Shown here: in pieces, positions 38,231 to 47,418 of the stretch | Layout: the number at the start of each line of letters is the position of its first letter | How positions within the stretch are numbered: the stretch's first letter is position 1 | Origin: Tepidamorphaceae bacterium | GTDB lineage: Bacteria; Pseudomonadota; Alphaproteobacteria; Rhizobiales; Tepidamorphaceae | Length of the DNA stretch: 64,000 bases | Assembly: GCA_028279445.1 (NCBI GenBank) | Contig: JANQNT010000023.1 | Span: 62,001-126,000 of the forward strand | Reading direction: 5' to 3' | The notes under the pieces: model-generated | Told to the model about the DNA's origin: nothing | Database searches by the model: none | What the model saw: only the letters and a program-made list of their open reading frames with translations | Made by a program: the position numbers and the translations under genes

Positions 38231-38977
38231 TCAGGACCCACCGATGCCATGCATCACGGCGTCCCCACCCCGATCCGAAGACGAATAGACCTCGCTACGG
38301 ATTTTCTCCACCCAAATGTCGTAGCCCGATGCATTCAGATGCAATCCGTCATCGGAATAGGCGGGGTCGAGCTTGCCGTTGGCGCCGACAAGATAGGCCG
38401 CCAGATCGACATAGCTGTGCCCGCGTTTGCCGGCCTCCTCCCGCAGGAACGTGTTGATTGGCCGGACTGTGTCGAGATCGAAAACGCGCAGCCAGTCATC
38501 GTTGGTCGGCAGCACCGAATGCAGCACCAGCCTGGCCTGTGGTGCCTCCCGCTCGAGCGCGTCGATCAGTTTGCCGTAGAATTTGATCGCCTCATCGATA
38601 TCGAGCGTCAGATTCGAGTAGATCAGGTTGTTGATGCCGACCATCAGAAAGACCTTGTTCGGCTCGACACGGGTGATCTGGTGGCGGCGGTTGAATAGGT
38701 TGTAGCTGGTGGTGCCGCGGATGCCGAGATTGAGAATGTCGGCGTCGGGGAACCAATAGCTCCAATAGCCCTCCTCGATCAGGCTGTCGCCGGCGAAAAC
38801 GATGTCGACAGACCGGTACTCCATCTTCTCGGCGAGCGACTGCAGGCGGATAGTCTGTTCGCGTGCGTCATCGCGCAGCAACTCCCAGAAGAAATTGAAT
38901 GTGTGGAGCGCAAGGCCTGCCAGGACAAGATTCGCGGCCAGCGAAATCCCGAGCACGATCCTGGTTTTACGGCCCAT
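38231..38977 (-). CDS. Membrane-anchored SGNH/GDSL hydrolase
   Basis: A 248-residue protein with an uncleaved N-terminal anchor (RIVLGISLAANLVLAGLALH) and a periplasmic SGNH domain. Block I is IVFAGDSLIEEGYW (nucleophile Ser), block III is FLMVGINNLIYSN and block V DDGLHLNASGYDIW with the catalytic Asp-x-x-His. Such enzymes remove or transfer acyl (often acetyl) groups on polysaccharides. Its placement between the O-antigen ligase-like gene and the sulfate-activation genes suggests a role in modifying a surface glycan; this is inferred from context only. Confidence 0.85.
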   Translation of the reverse strand: MGRKTRIVLGISLAANLVLAGLALHTFNFFWELLRDDAREQTIRLQSLAEKMEYRSVDIVFAGDSLIEEGYWSYWFPDADILNLGIRGTTSYNLFNRRHQITRVEPNKVFLMVGINNLIYSNLTLDIDEAIKFYGKLIDALEREAPQARLVLHSVLPTNDDWLRVFDLDTVRPINTFLREEAGKRGHSYVDLAAYLVGANGKLDPAYSDDGLHLNASGYDIWVEKIRSEVYSSSDRGGDAVMHGIGGS

Positions 38978-38997
38978 CCGGATTTCCGATCGCGATG

Positions 38998-39014
38998 CTA
39001 GGGTCAGGACCCCC
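38998..39014. repeat. TA-bounded GGGTC palindromic motif, copy 1
   Basis: CTAGGGTCAGGACCCCC. Member of a small set of motifs of the form TA-GGGTC(A/C)GGACC(C), also at 44142, 49155, 54961 and 55899. It lies between the SGNH hydrolase start and the end of cysNC. Confidence 0.65.
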
Positions 39015-39034
39015 CGGGTTGGAACTGGCCAAAG

Positions 39035-40951
39035 TCAACTGTCTTGCGGCAACGACAAGAACCCGAATTCACTCAGAAAGTCCACCACCTGGTCGGCGAG
39101 TGCGTCCGGCGGGTGGCTCAGGGTGTCGAGAACCAGATCGGGAGCCTCCGGCGGCTCGTAGGGTTGGTCGATCCCGGTGAAGTTCTTCAGCTCTCCGGCC
39201 CGGGCCTTGGCATAAAGTCCCTTCGGATCACGCTCCTCGGCCACCTCCAGCGGCGTATCCACATGGATCTCGATGAATTCGCCGTCCTCCATCACCTCGC
39301 GCGCCAGGCGCCGTTCGGCGCGGAACGGCGAGATGAACGAGACCATCACGATCAGCCCGGCATCGGCCATCAGCTTGCCGACCTGCGCGACGCGGCGAAT
39401 GTTCTCGGCGCGGTCAGCCTCGGTGAAGCCCAAGTCCTTGTTGAGTCCGTGGCGGACGTTGTCGCCGTCCAGCGTGTAGGTGTGGCACCCGCGCGCGAAG
39501 AGCCGCTGTTCCACCAGGTTGGCGATGGTCGACTTGCCGGCGCCCGACAGTCCCGTGAACCACAGCATCGCGGGCTTCTGATGCTTCTGGGCGGCGCGCG
39601 CGGCCTTGTCGACCGTCATCTCCTGCCAGTGCACGTTGAGCGCCCGGCGCAGGGGAAAGTCGATCATGCCCGCAGCAACGGTGGCGCCGGTGAAGCGATC
39701 GATCAGGATGAATGACCCGGTGGTGCGGTTGTCCTTGTAGGCGTCGAAGGCGATCGGCTCGGCCAGAGACAGGTTGCACACGCCGATCTCGTTGAGATGC
39801 AGCGACCTGGCGGCGAGCTGCTGGCGCGTATTGACGTCGATGCGGTGCTTGATGCCGGTGATGCTCGCCGGCACCGTCCGTCGTCCCGCCTTGAGCAGGT
39901 AGGGCCGCGAGGGCACCAGTTCGTCCTCGCCCATCCAGACCATATGGGCGGCGAACTGGTCCGCCAACGCGGGACGCTCGCGGGTGGCGGCCAGCATGTC
40001 GCCGCGGGAGACATCGATTTCGCGATCGAGGACCAGCGTGACCGCGTCGCCCGTCCCGGCGCGTTCAAAATCGCCATCGCGGGTGACAATGCGCGATACG
40101 GCCGCGGTCTTGCCCGACGCGGCGACGACGACCGTATCGCCAGGCGCGACCTCGCCGCCGGCGACGGTTCCCGCATAGCCGCGAAAATCCGCATCGGGCC
40201 GGTTGACCCACTGCACTGGGAAGCGGAACGGCCCCTCCCCCGACCCGGAGGCGATCTCGACCGTCTCCAGGTACGCCATCAGCGAGGGACCGTCGTACCA
40301 GGGCGTGTTCCCGGACGTTTCCGTGACGTTGTCGCCATGGCGCGCCGAGACCGGTATGGGCTGCACGGTCTGGAAACCCAGATCCGATGTGGTGCCGGCG
40401 AAATCCTCGACGATGGCGTCAAACGTCGGCTTGCCGAAAGCCACCAGGTCCATCTTGTTGACGGCCAGCACGATGTGGCGAATGCCCAGCAACGAGGCAA
40501 TGTGCGCGTGACGGCGGGTCTGTTCCAGCACGCCCTTGCGCGCATCGATCAGCAGCACCGCGAGTTCGGCCGTGGAGGCGCCGGTCGCCATGTTGGGGGT
40601 GTACTGTTCGTGGCCCGGCGTGTCGGCGACAATGAACTTGCGCCGTGCGGTGGCGAAGAAGCGGTAGGCCACATCGATGGTGATGCCCTGCTCGCGCTCC
40701 GCTTCCAGTCCGTCGACCAGCAGCGCGAAGTCGATGTCGTCTCCATTGGTACCGTGGACGCGCGACTCCGATTTCAGCGTGGCGAGCTGATCCTCGAACA
40801 GCAGCGTGGCGTCGTAGAGCATCCGCCCGATCAGGGTCGACTTGCCGTCATCGACCGAGCCGCAGGTCACGAAACGCAACAGCGGCGTGGCCGCTTCCGC
40901 GGCGAGCAGATCGGAGATGTCGGCTGAGGGCTGGCGCGCGGGATCGAGCAT
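39035..40951 (-). CDS. cysNC: Bifunctional sulfate adenylyltransferase subunit 1 / adenylylsulfate kinase
   Basis: A 638-residue fusion of CysN and CysC. The GTPase part (1-~430) drives ATP sulfurylase: [20 protein letters not shown] (G1), [17 protein letters not shown] (G3), and VNKMDLV (G4). The APS kinase part (~445-638) has [20 protein letters not shown] (P-loop) and later GVDT-like [18 protein letters not shown]. Together with CysD it makes APS and then PAPS, for sulfate assimilation or for sulfating polysaccharides; the NodQ-type fusion is common in rhizobia. The start ATG overlaps the cysD stop by one base (TGATG on the minus strand). Confidence 0.96.
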   Translation of the reverse strand: MLDPARQPSADISDLLAAEAATPLLRFVTCGSVDDGKSTLIGRMLYDATLLFEDQLATLKSESRVHGTNGDDIDFALLVDGLEAEREQGITIDVAYRFFATARRKFIVADTPGHEQYTPNMATGASTAELAVLLIDARKGVLEQTRRHAHIASLLGIRHIVLAVNKMDLVAFGKPTFDAIVEDFAGTTSDLGFQTVQPIPVSARHGDNVTETSGNTPWYDGPSLMAYLETVEIASGSGEGPFRFPVQWVNRPDADFRGYAGTVAGGEVAPGDTVVVAASGKTAAVSRIVTRDGDFERAGTGDAVTLVLDREIDVSRGDMLAATRERPALADQFAAHMVWMGEDELVPSRPYLLKAGRRTVPASITGIKHRIDVNTRQQLAARSLHLNEIGVCNLSLAEPIAFDAYKDNRTTGSFILIDRFTGATVAAGMIDFPLRRALNVHWQEMTVDKAARAAQKHQKPAMLWFTGLSGAGKSTIANLVEQRLFARGCHTYTLDGDNVRHGLNKDLGFTEADRAENIRRVAQVGKLMADAGLIVMVSFISPFRAERRLAREVMEDGEFIEIHVDTPLEVAEERDPKGLYAKARAGELKNFTGIDQPYEPPEAPDLVLDTLSHPPDALADQVVDFLSEFGFLSLPQDS

Positions 40952-41856
40952 CAGAAATAGCCCTCCCGCTTCTTCTTCTCCATCGATGCGGCTTCGTCGT
41001 GGTCGATCAGCCGGCCGGCACGTTCGGAGGTCCGCGCGATGAGCATCTCGCCGATGACGGCATCCAGCGTGTCCGCGTCGGACTCGAAGGCGGCGGTCAG
41101 CGGGTAGCAGCCAAGCGTGCGGAAACGCACCATGCGCATCTGGGGGACTTCGCCGGGCTGCAGCGGAAAGCGCGCGTCGTCGACCATCAGCAGTTGGCCG
41201 TCGCGCTCCACCACCGGGCGCTCGGCAGCGAAGTACAGTGGCACGATCGGAATGTCCTCGGCGTGGATGTATTGCCAGATGTCGAGCTCGGTCCAGTTGG
41301 ACAGCGGGAAGACCCGCACCGACTCGCCCTGCCGCAAGCGCGTGTTGTAGAGCGACCAGAGTTCGGGCCGCTGTGCCTTGGGGTTCCAGCCATGCGACGC
41401 GGTGCGCACCGAGAAGATGCGTTCCTTGGCACGGGAGCGCTCCTCGTCGCGGCGTGCGCCCGCGAAGATGGCATCGAACCGGCCGGCGTCGAGCGCCTGC
41501 TTCAGCGCCTCGGTCTTCATCACCTGGGTGTGCAGCGCCGAACCTGCGCTGAACGGATCGATGCCGCGCGCAAGCCCGTCCTGGTTGGTATGGACGATCA
41601 GCTCCATCCCGGTTTCGGCCGCCATGCGGGCGCGAAAGGCGTACATCGCCTGGAACTTCCACGTCGTATCGACATGCAGCAGCGCAAATGGCGGTACTGA
41701 CGGGTAGAACGCCTTCAGCGCCAGATGCAGCATCACGGCGGAGTCCTTGCCGATCGAGTACAGCATCACCGGGCGCGTCGCGGTGGCGGCGACCTCGCGC
41801 ATGATGTCGATGGCTTCCGCCTCAAGGCGGTGGAGGTGATTGCGCGGCTTGATCAT
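40951..41856 (-). CDS. cysD: Sulfate adenylyltransferase subunit 2
   Basis: The 301-residue catalytic ATP sulfurylase subunit of the PP-loop family. Motifs: [20 protein letters not shown] (PP-loop SxGKDS), [43 protein letters not shown] and [20 protein letters not shown]; the C-terminus KKREGYF is standard. It forms a heterodimer with CysN. It is first in the cysD-cysNC unit. A 233-nt divergent region separates it from the UDP-glucose dehydrogenase gene. Confidence 0.97.
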   Translation of the reverse strand: MIKPRNHLHRLEAEAIDIMREVAATATRPVMLYSIGKDSAVMLHLALKAFYPSVPPFALLHVDTTWKFQAMYAFRARMAAETGMELIVHTNQDGLARGIDPFSAGSALHTQVMKTEALKQALDAGRFDAIFAGARRDEERSRAKERIFSVRTASHGWNPKAQRPELWSLYNTRLRQGESVRVFPLSNWTELDIWQYIHAEDIPIVPLYFAAERPVVERDGQLLMVDDARFPLQPGEVPQMRMVRFRTLGCYPLTAAFESDADTLDAVIGEMLIARTSERAGRLIDHDEAASMEKKKREGYF

Positions 41857-42089
41857 TGGCGTTGTCCGGAGCTCAGCGGCCGCAGATGTGGCCGGGGCGC
41901 GGGGTTCTAGTTCGAACCCGAAAGGCAGACAACAGCGCGCGCCGCATCATTTTGCGTTGCGGCGTCTGGAGTGAATTGTTTTTTTGTTCCAAGGGCGTGG
42001 AGGGAAAACAAATCCGGCGCGACGCGCTGGCCATTCCACCTGAAGCCTGTTAAGCGCTGAGCGAAACTGCATCCACGAAGGGGCGGACA

Positions 42090-43445
42090 ATGCGCATCGC
42101 CATGGTGGGAACCGGCTATGTCGGGCTGGTTTCGGGAACGTGCTTTTCCGAGTTCGGTCACGACGTCGTGTGCATCGACACGGACGCAGCCAAGATCGAT
42201 GCGCTCAGGAACGGCATCATCCCGATCTTCGAGCCCGGTCTGGAGGCGCTTGTCGCCAGCAACGCGGACGCAGGCCGGTTGACGTTCACCACCGAACTTG
42301 CCGAAGCGGTCGCCGACGCGGAAGTCGTTTTCATCGCTGTCGGCACGCCGGCCAGACGCGGCGACGGCTACGCTGATCTGCAATATGTCTACGCTGCCGC
42401 CGACGAGGTCGCCGCGGCTGCGGCACCCGGCACCATCGTCGTCACCAAATCCACGGTGCCGGTGGGCACCGGCGATGAGGTGGAGCGGCGCATCCGCACG
42501 GCGCGCCAGGCCGACGATATCCCGGTCGTCTCGAACCCGGAATTCCTGCGCGAGGGCGCGGCGATCGAGGACTTCAAGCGGCCCGACCGCGTCGTGGTGG
42601 GCACCGAAGACCTCCACGCGCAGGATGTGATGCGCGAGATCTATCGCCCGCTGTTCATCAACGAGACGCCCATGGTGTTCACCTCGCGGCGCAGTTCGGA
42701 ACTGATCAAATACGCCGCCAACGCTTTCCTGGCGCTCAAGATCACCTTCATCAACGAAATGGCCGATCTGTGCGACGCGGTGGGCGCGGACGTGAAGGAC
42801 GTCGCCCGCGGCATCGGTCTCGACAAGCGCATCGGACCGAAGTTCCTGCATCCGGGGCCGGGCTATGGCGGCTCGTGCTTTCCCAAGGACACGCTGGCGC
42901 TGGTGCGCACCGCCGAGGAGGCGGAAGCACCGACCCGGCTGGTCGAGACGGTCGTGACCATCAACGATACGCGCAAACGCGCCATGGCCCGGCGCATCAT
43001 GCAGGCCTTCCCCGGATCGATGCGCGGCAAGCGCATCGCGATCCTCGGCCTCACCTTCAAGCCCAATACCGATGACATGCGCGAGGCGCCGAGCCTGTCG
43101 GTCATCCCGCAACTCATCGACAATGGCGCCGAGGTCGTGGCCTTCGATCCGGAAGGAATGGAGGAGGCAAGGGCGCTGCTGCCCGACGTTACCTTCGCCG
43201 ACAACATCTACGCCTGCACGCAAGGCGCCGATGCGCTCGTCATCCTGACCGAGTGGAACCAGTTCCGTGCCATGGACCTGGAGCGCATTCGCGCCGGAAT
43301 GAACCAGCCGGTCTTCATCGACCTGCGCAACGTCTACGAACCCGACGCGATGCGCGCGGCGGGCTTTGACTATTCCGGTATTGGACGCGGCGAGGCACCC
43401 GGCAGGAGCGGCAACAAGGCGCCGGCCGTCCGGGCTGCGGAATAA
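42090..43445 (+). CDS. UDP-glucose 6-dehydrogenase
   Basis: A 451-residue NAD-dependent dehydrogenase (Ugd/RkpK/TuaD type) that oxidises UDP-glucose twice to UDP-glucuronate for capsule, exopolysaccharide or LPS. The NAD domain begins MRIAMVGTGYVGLVSGTCFS; central helices include RRSSELIKYAANAFLALKIT; the catalytic Cys is in GPGYGGSCFPKDTLALV (about residue 262); the UDP domain has LGLTFKPNTDDMREAPSL. An extra ~20-residue tail after DYSGIGRG is of low complexity. AAGGGG precedes the ATG. The gmhA-like gene follows after 23 nt, suggesting an operon for surface sugars. Confidence 0.96.
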   Translation: MRIAMVGTGYVGLVSGTCFSEFGHDVVCIDTDAAKIDALRNGIIPIFEPGLEALVASNADAGRLTFTTELAEAVADAEVVFIAVGTPARRGDGYADLQYVYAAADEVAAAAAPGTIVVTKSTVPVGTGDEVERRIRTARQADDIPVVSNPEFLREGAAIEDFKRPDRVVVGTEDLHAQDVMREIYRPLFINETPMVFTSRRSSELIKYAANAFLALKITFINEMADLCDAVGADVKDVARGIGLDKRIGPKFLHPGPGYGGSCFPKDTLALVRTAEEAEAPTRLVETVVTINDTRKRAMARRIMQAFPGSMRGKRIAILGLTFKPNTDDMREAPSLSVIPQLIDNGAEVVAFDPEGMEEARALLPDVTFADNIYACTQGADALVILTEWNQFRAMDLERIRAGMNQPVFIDLRNVYEPDAMRAAGFDYSGIGRGEAPGRSGNKAPAVRAAE

Positions 43446-43468
43446 GGACAGACATCCCGAGCGAGCGA

Positions 43469-44041
43469 ATGGCCATGTCGATCAGCGAGTATCTGTCCCT
43501 CAGCGCATCGGTTCTGGCCGAATCGCGCGATCATCCCGGCGTGCAGCGCTGCGATGAGGCCGTCGATGCGATCGCCGGCGCGCTCGATGCCGGAAACCCG
43601 CTGCTGGTTTGCGGCAACGGCGGCTCGGCGGCCGACGCCATGCACATCACCGGCGAACTGGTCGGGCGTTTCCTGAAGGAGCGCCGCGCGCTCAACTGCA
43701 TTTGCCTGACATCGAACCCGGCCGTGCTCACCGCATGGTCGAACGACTATTGTTTCGACACGGTCTTCTCACGCCAGGTCGACGCCTACGCCAAACCGGG
43801 CGGGGCGGTGCTGGGCATTTCCACGTCCGGCAATTCGGCCAATGTGGTCAAGGCGTTCGAGGCCGCCCGTGCCAACGGCATGAAGACGATCGCCCTGACC
43901 GGTCAGGGCGGCGGCGCGATGGCGACCGTCAGCGACATTCTCATCGACGTGCCCAGCACATCGACACCGCTGATCCAGCAGGTGCATGTGTGCCTGTATC
44001 ACTACATCTGCGAACGGGTCGAAGCGCGGCTGGCCGGCTAG
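43469..44041 (+). CDS. SIS-domain phosphoheptose isomerase-like protein
   Basis: A 190-residue SIS protein of the GmhA/DiaA type, which isomerises sedoheptulose 7-phosphate to D-glycero-D-manno-heptose 7-phosphate in the former case. Sugar-phosphate-binding serines appear in LLVCGNGGSAADAMHITGEL (about 47-66) and GISTSGNSANVVKAFEAA; the CLTSNPAVLTAWSNDYCFD stretch and the C-terminal STSTPLIQQVHVCLYHYICE match GmhA well. Most metal/catalytic positions (Glu in GEL, His/Gln in QQVH) are kept. DiaA-type replication regulators are similar, but the location behind UDP-glucose dehydrogenase favours sugar metabolism. Confidence 0.88.
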   Translation: MAMSISEYLSLSASVLAESRDHPGVQRCDEAVDAIAGALDAGNPLLVCGNGGSAADAMHITGELVGRFLKERRALNCICLTSNPAVLTAWSNDYCFDTVFSRQVDAYAKPGGAVLGISTSGNSANVVKAFEAARANGMKTIALTGQGGGAMATVSDILIDVPSTSTPLIQQVHVCLYHYICERVEARLAG

Positions 44042-44093
44042 CGCAACCTGCGCCGGCACCGGCGCAGACAAGTTGCTCTAACCCTATAGAATC

Positions 44094-44142
44094 GATCATC
44101 TTTTCTGTGTTTGGGTTACCTCAACCCAAACACAGGATGATC
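44094..44142. repeat. Long hairpin element after the gmhA-like gene
   Basis: A 13-bp perfect stem (CTGTGTTTGGGTT / AACCCAAACACAG) with a 5-nt loop is extended by GATCATC/GATGATC arms separated by a TTTT bulge on one side. The AT-leaning composition and extended palindrome suggest a mobile-repeat-like element or a bidirectional terminator between the convergent gmhA-like and cupin genes. No T-run follows on the plus strand; AAAA opposite the bulge gives a T-run within the hairpin. Confidence 0.7.
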
Positions 44143-44156
44143 TAGGGTCAGGACTT
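44142..44156. repeat. TA-bounded GGGTC motif, copy 2
   Basis: CTAGGGTCAGGACTT, directly abutting the hairpin element. Only the left half is well conserved (TAGGGTCAGGAC). Confidence 0.55.
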
Positions 44157-44162
44157 ACAATC

Positions 44163-44801
44163 CTACCAGTCGGGCACACATGGCGGGCGGTCCGCTGGCC
44201 GCATGGCGGCGGGGCAATAGAACCCGTCCCAGCCGATATCCCCACTCCACGCCCAGGCCGCGATCATCGGCGCGGAACCGGTCCGGCAGGCATGCGGCTC
44301 GCCGGGAACGTGATGCACGCGCTCGCCGGGCAATCGCGTGTAGCGCGGACCGCCGGCGCTGGACCACGAGCCGGAGCCTGCCAGCACGATGAACACTTCC
44401 TCGGCCTTGAGCGTGTGCGATGGAAACTCCACGTCGGCGCATTGGGCGTGGATACCGATGCGGCAGTCCTCGGCATAGACCATGCCGTCCGGACCAAGCA
44501 GCTCCACAGACCCGGTGCGCCGGGCGATCTCCTCGGGATAGCGGCCGTCCTCCAGCCCCGTGTAGTACCAGTGCAGCGTCGGCACCGCCGCGAGCAAGCT
44601 GGATGCGGCCGGCGTCGCATCGAGACCCGTCAGGGCGAGCATCAACTCGGCCTCGATGTCGAGCCGCACCGGCCCCAACCGCGGATCACTGTGAAGCTCG
44701 CGCCGCAGCGCGGTGGCCGCATGCCTGGCCACCGGCTCGTCACCGGTGGCGAATTCGTCAGCCAGGGCACCCAGCAGGCCGGAAAAAGCGGTCCACTTCA
44801 T
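44163..44801 (-). CDS. Cupin protein of the dimethylsulfoniopropionate lyase-like family
   Basis: A 212-residue protein with an N-terminal helical part and a C-terminal cupin (about 110-200). The order ...LHWYYTGLEDGRYPEE..., IGIHAQCADVEFPSHTLKAE, EVFIVLAGSGSWSS, PGERVHHVPGEPHACRTG and PMIAAWAWSGDIGWDGFY resembles DMSP lyases of the DddL/DddQ/DddW type, which cleave DMSP to dimethyl sulfide and acrylate. However, in the first metal motif only one His is present (PSHTLKAEEVF, where relatives usually have a second His and a Tyr), so DMSP cleavage is doubtful. It may be a DMSP lyase-like cupin with another substrate. No acrylate-utilisation gene is next to it. Confidence 0.6.
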   Translation of the reverse strand: MKWTAFSGLLGALADEFATGDEPVARHAATALRRELHSDPRLGPVRLDIEAELMLALTGLDATPAASSLLAAVPTLHWYYTGLEDGRYPEEIARRTGSVELLGPDGMVYAEDCRIGIHAQCADVEFPSHTLKAEEVFIVLAGSGSWSSAGGPRYTRLPGERVHHVPGEPHACRTGSAPMIAAWAWSGDIGWDGFYCPAAMRPADRPPCVPDW

Positions 44802-45218
44802 GCCGCGCGGCCCTCACGCGCTCGGGACTCCATGCATGCCCGAAGCACAAACGCGATGCGTCCGCATACCGAGCCGCGCGGGCCTGTCGGCCACGCAGTC
44901 CTGGAACTGCTGGTGAATTGAACTGAGATACCACTCCCCCCTATGGGCCGTATCGTGATGGATCACGAGCGCGCGGGTTGTTTTCCATCGACTGGGAATA
45001 TCCCGTCTGCGCCCGCATCCCGGGCCTGCCGGGACAAAACGGCGGCGGCGGGTTGATACGCACCGTGAACCTCGTAATAGTCGCGCACCTCGTTCGCAAT
45101 CCTTGTGTGACCGGAAACGCCCCGCGTGACACGCCGCAGGGCCGGGCCCGGTCCGGTTGAACCGGTGATCGCAGCCGCCCTGGCCAGGTTTCCTGGCGCG
45201 ATTTCAGGATTTCCCGTC
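44802..45218. other. Divergent intergenic region
   Basis: About 420 nt between the divergent cupin and DMT-fusion genes. It must carry both promoters. An open frame on the minus strand (44963-45250) has some protein-like composition but overlaps the DMT-fusion start and has no recognisable motif; I do not call it. No RNA gene or clear operator seen. Confidence 0.4.
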
Positions 45219-46925
45219 ATGTCCGGCCTTCGCGCGGTTGACCCCAACAACGGCTACTTCATGATCGCGGTCTCGGCCCTGCTGAGCGCCTTCATCCCGA
45301 TCGTCATAGCCTTTTCCAGCGGCTCCAATCCCCTGCTCATCGCCTTTTCCGTGAAGGTATATACGGTCGCCTTCTCGTTTCTCTACCTGTTGGTGTTCGG
45401 GCGGCACAAAATCGACGCGATCTACCGCGCGATGATGGATGCATCGGTGGCGCGCCAGTCGTTCATCCAGGCGCTGCTGTTCGTCACCAGCATCGTCACC
45501 TACTCCAAGAGCATCCAGAGCGGACGGCTGGCCTCCTCGGTGGTCATCATGGAGAGTTGGCCGATCGTCACCGCCCTGATCATCGCGCCGATGCTCAGCC
45601 AGAGGATCATCCCGCTGAACTACAACAGCCTCATTCCGGCCGCGCTGTGCCTGGGCGGCGTGTTCTTCATCGTCTATGCGGACGGGGCGCCGGGCGTCTT
45701 CAACATGGCCAGCATCTACTGGGCTCTGGCCTCGATGGTGAGCATGGCGTTCTGCGTTGCCATCAAGGCAAAGGCGGTCGACCTGTGCGACAAGGAGCAT
45801 GGGCTGGGCCCGGTCGACTCCTTCGTGGTGCTGCAGATTTTCGCGGTGCCGATCGTGGTTGTCTCGGCCATTCCGCTGGTCGTCGGCAATGCCGGCATGT
45901 GGAACGAGCTGTTCGGGCAGACACCCGATTTCCTACGGGATTCGCTGCTGTTCGGCGGCATCGGGATCATCAACTCCCTGGCGGCGATCTCCTACTCATA
46001 CGGTACGCTCAAGCTGAAAGCCGCCGACTCCCTGTTCGTCTGGTACTTCTCGCCGGCGGTCACCATCGTTGCGGCGTTCTTCATCCTCAACACCGTGCCC
46101 AACACCTACGAGTTCCTGGCGATTGCCTTCATCATTTCCGGCAACCTGCTGCTGGCGCTGCGCGCCGACAACTCGTTTTCCTATCGCTATTCGCTGCTGG
46201 TGCTGATGGCGACGGGGGCGCTGTGCGTGCTGGTCGAGCCGGCGGGATCGCCCTACTACTTCGATCTGCTGGCGGTGTTGTGCATCTTCGTCACGATCCT
46301 GCTGTCGTTCCTGATCGACAAGGCATCCTCGCGGCTTGAGCGGGAAAACCAGCTACTGATTTCGCTGTACCTTTTCTTCAATGAGAACAAGGTCCTGCGC
46401 GAATCCGACCGAAGCAGGTTCCTGCACGTCCTGGACAATATGCGCCGGGCAAAGTCGCACTACGGCATCAGGAAGTCCTACATCCGGATGGTCAACCGGC
46501 TGCGCAAGCTGGGCCTGGAGGACACCGCCTTGTTCAGCGATCTGCTGAACTACGTCGACTCGAAGGTGCGCGGCGTGTCGTTCGGCCAGCTTGTCGGCAT
46601 GAGCGGCGCGATCCTGTGCCTGTTCGCCCTGTCGATCGGCCTGCGGCCGGACGCGTGGTACGTCGCGTTGTTCGTGACGGTGTTCAACGCATCCGTTTCG
46701 TTCGCCTACTTCTCGATATTCGACTTCCAGTCCGACCGATATGCCCAGTCGTTTCGCCGGACCAACAACTTCAGGGGCAAGCGCTACCTGTTCCGGCGCA
46801 TCTACACGATCAGCATCGAACCGGGCAAAGGCGTTGCGTCGATGATCGTGGTGCTGTTCGTGGTGGCGTGCCTGGTCCTGGCGTTCCTCAGCGAGAGCGG
46901 GCAGCTTGGCGGCATCGCGACCTGA
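45219..46925 (+). CDS. EamA-like membrane protein with extra C-terminal domain
   Basis: A 568-residue protein made of a DMT-like transporter part (about residues 10-310, ten helices; VVIMESWPIVTALIIAPMLS and LFVWYFSPAVTIVAAFFILN resemble the paired EamA cores). About three further helices follow near 320-365, then a charged cytoplasmic segment of about 110 residues (RLERENQLLISLYLFFNENK, SRFLHVLDNMRRAKSHYGIR, YIRMVNRLRKLGLEDTALF), and finally three C-terminal helices. Normal EamA transporters end near 300 residues, so the C-terminal half is an unrecognised addition. ATG at 45219 has AGGA upstream. Function unknown; an exporter with a built-in regulatory or interaction module is one reading. 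Confidence 0.75.
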   Translation: MSGLRAVDPNNGYFMIAVSALLSAFIPIVIAFSSGSNPLLIAFSVKVYTVAFSFLYLLVFGRHKIDAIYRAMMDASVARQSFIQALLFVTSIVTYSKSIQSGRLASSVVIMESWPIVTALIIAPMLSQRIIPLNYNSLIPAALCLGGVFFIVYADGAPGVFNMASIYWALASMVSMAFCVAIKAKAVDLCDKEHGLGPVDSFVVLQIFAVPIVVVSAIPLVVGNAGMWNELFGQTPDFLRDSLLFGGIGIINSLAAISYSYGTLKLKAADSLFVWYFSPAVTIVAAFFILNTVPNTYEFLAIAFIISGNLLLALRADNSFSYRYSLLVLMATGALCVLVEPAGSPYYFDLLAVLCIFVTILLSFLIDKASSRLERENQLLISLYLFFNENKVLRESDRSRFLHVLDNMRRAKSHYGIRKSYIRMVNRLRKLGLEDTALFSDLLNYVDSKVRGVSFGQLVGMSGAILCLFALSIGLRPDAWYVALFVTVFNASVSFAYFSIFDFQSDRYAQSFRRTNNFRGKRYLFRRIYTISIEPGKGVASMIVVLFVVACLVLAFLSESGQLGGIAT

Positions 46926-46941
46926 GACACGCCGGCCCGCT

Positions 46942-47418
46942 TCACAGCCAGCGGCGCACACGCGCCTTGTAGGCGCGGTAGTCTTCGCCGAACTCGGCTT
47001 CCAGCATCTCCTCCTCACCGCGGATGATCTGGACCGTTAGGACCCACACCAGGCCCGGCACGACGAGCAGGCCCGGCAAGGTCCCGAGGATCAGCGCGAA
47101 ACCGAACACGATCAGCGCCATGCCGAGATAGATCGGATTGCGCGAGAAGCGCAGCATGCCGTCGGTCACCAGCACCTTGGCGGTGTGGAAGGGATGCACC
47201 GGCGTCCTGGCGCGCACGAACCGTACCGCGACGTCCACGGCGAGCAGGAGTCCCAGCGCCACCTGGAAGTAGCCGAAGGCCCGCAGCATGTCCGGAATGA
47301 CGTTTCCGGCCGGGATCAGCCGGTAGATCAGCAGCACCGCGATCAACGCGATGGCCAGCCAGCCCGGCGGGGGAATGCGCTTCCAGGCGAGCTTCTTCCA
47401 GTCCATGCGCTCTCTCAT
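46942..47418 (-). CDS. Isoprenylcysteine carboxylmethyltransferase-like membrane protein
   Basis: A 158-residue protein with four to five helices and the conserved C-terminal stretch of the ICMT/PEMT family: MLRFSRNPIYLGMALIVFGF (RNPxYLG motif, about 97-116), then RGEEEMLEAEFGEDYRAYKA with the EE/F-G-x-x-Y-x-x-Y signature. Bacterial members methylate lipids or small thiols with SAM; the substrate is not known. Its ATG at 47418 overlaps the stop of the preceding acetyltransferase (ATGA), so it is the third gene of a translationally coupled set headed by the arsenate reductase-ArsN2 fusion. Confidence 0.85.
   Translation of the reverse strand: MRERMDWKKLAWKRIPPPGWLAIALIAVLLIYRLIPAGNVIPDMLRAFGYFQVALGLLLAVDVAVRFVRARTPVHPFHTAKVLVTDGMLRFSRNPIYLGMALIVFGFALILGTLPGLLVVPGLVWVLTVQIIRGEEEMLEAEFGEDYRAYKARVRRWL

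Noticed and set aside
39035..41662. A single 875-codon frame fusing cysNC with upstream sequence
   Set aside because: The first ~240 codons are the cysD gene read in the wrong frame; cysD itself is intact and overlaps cysNC by one base.
44963..45250. A 95-codon minus-strand frame between the cupin and the DMT fusion
   Set aside because: It overlaps the start of the DMT-fusion gene on the other strand and has no recognisable motif or ribosome-binding site.
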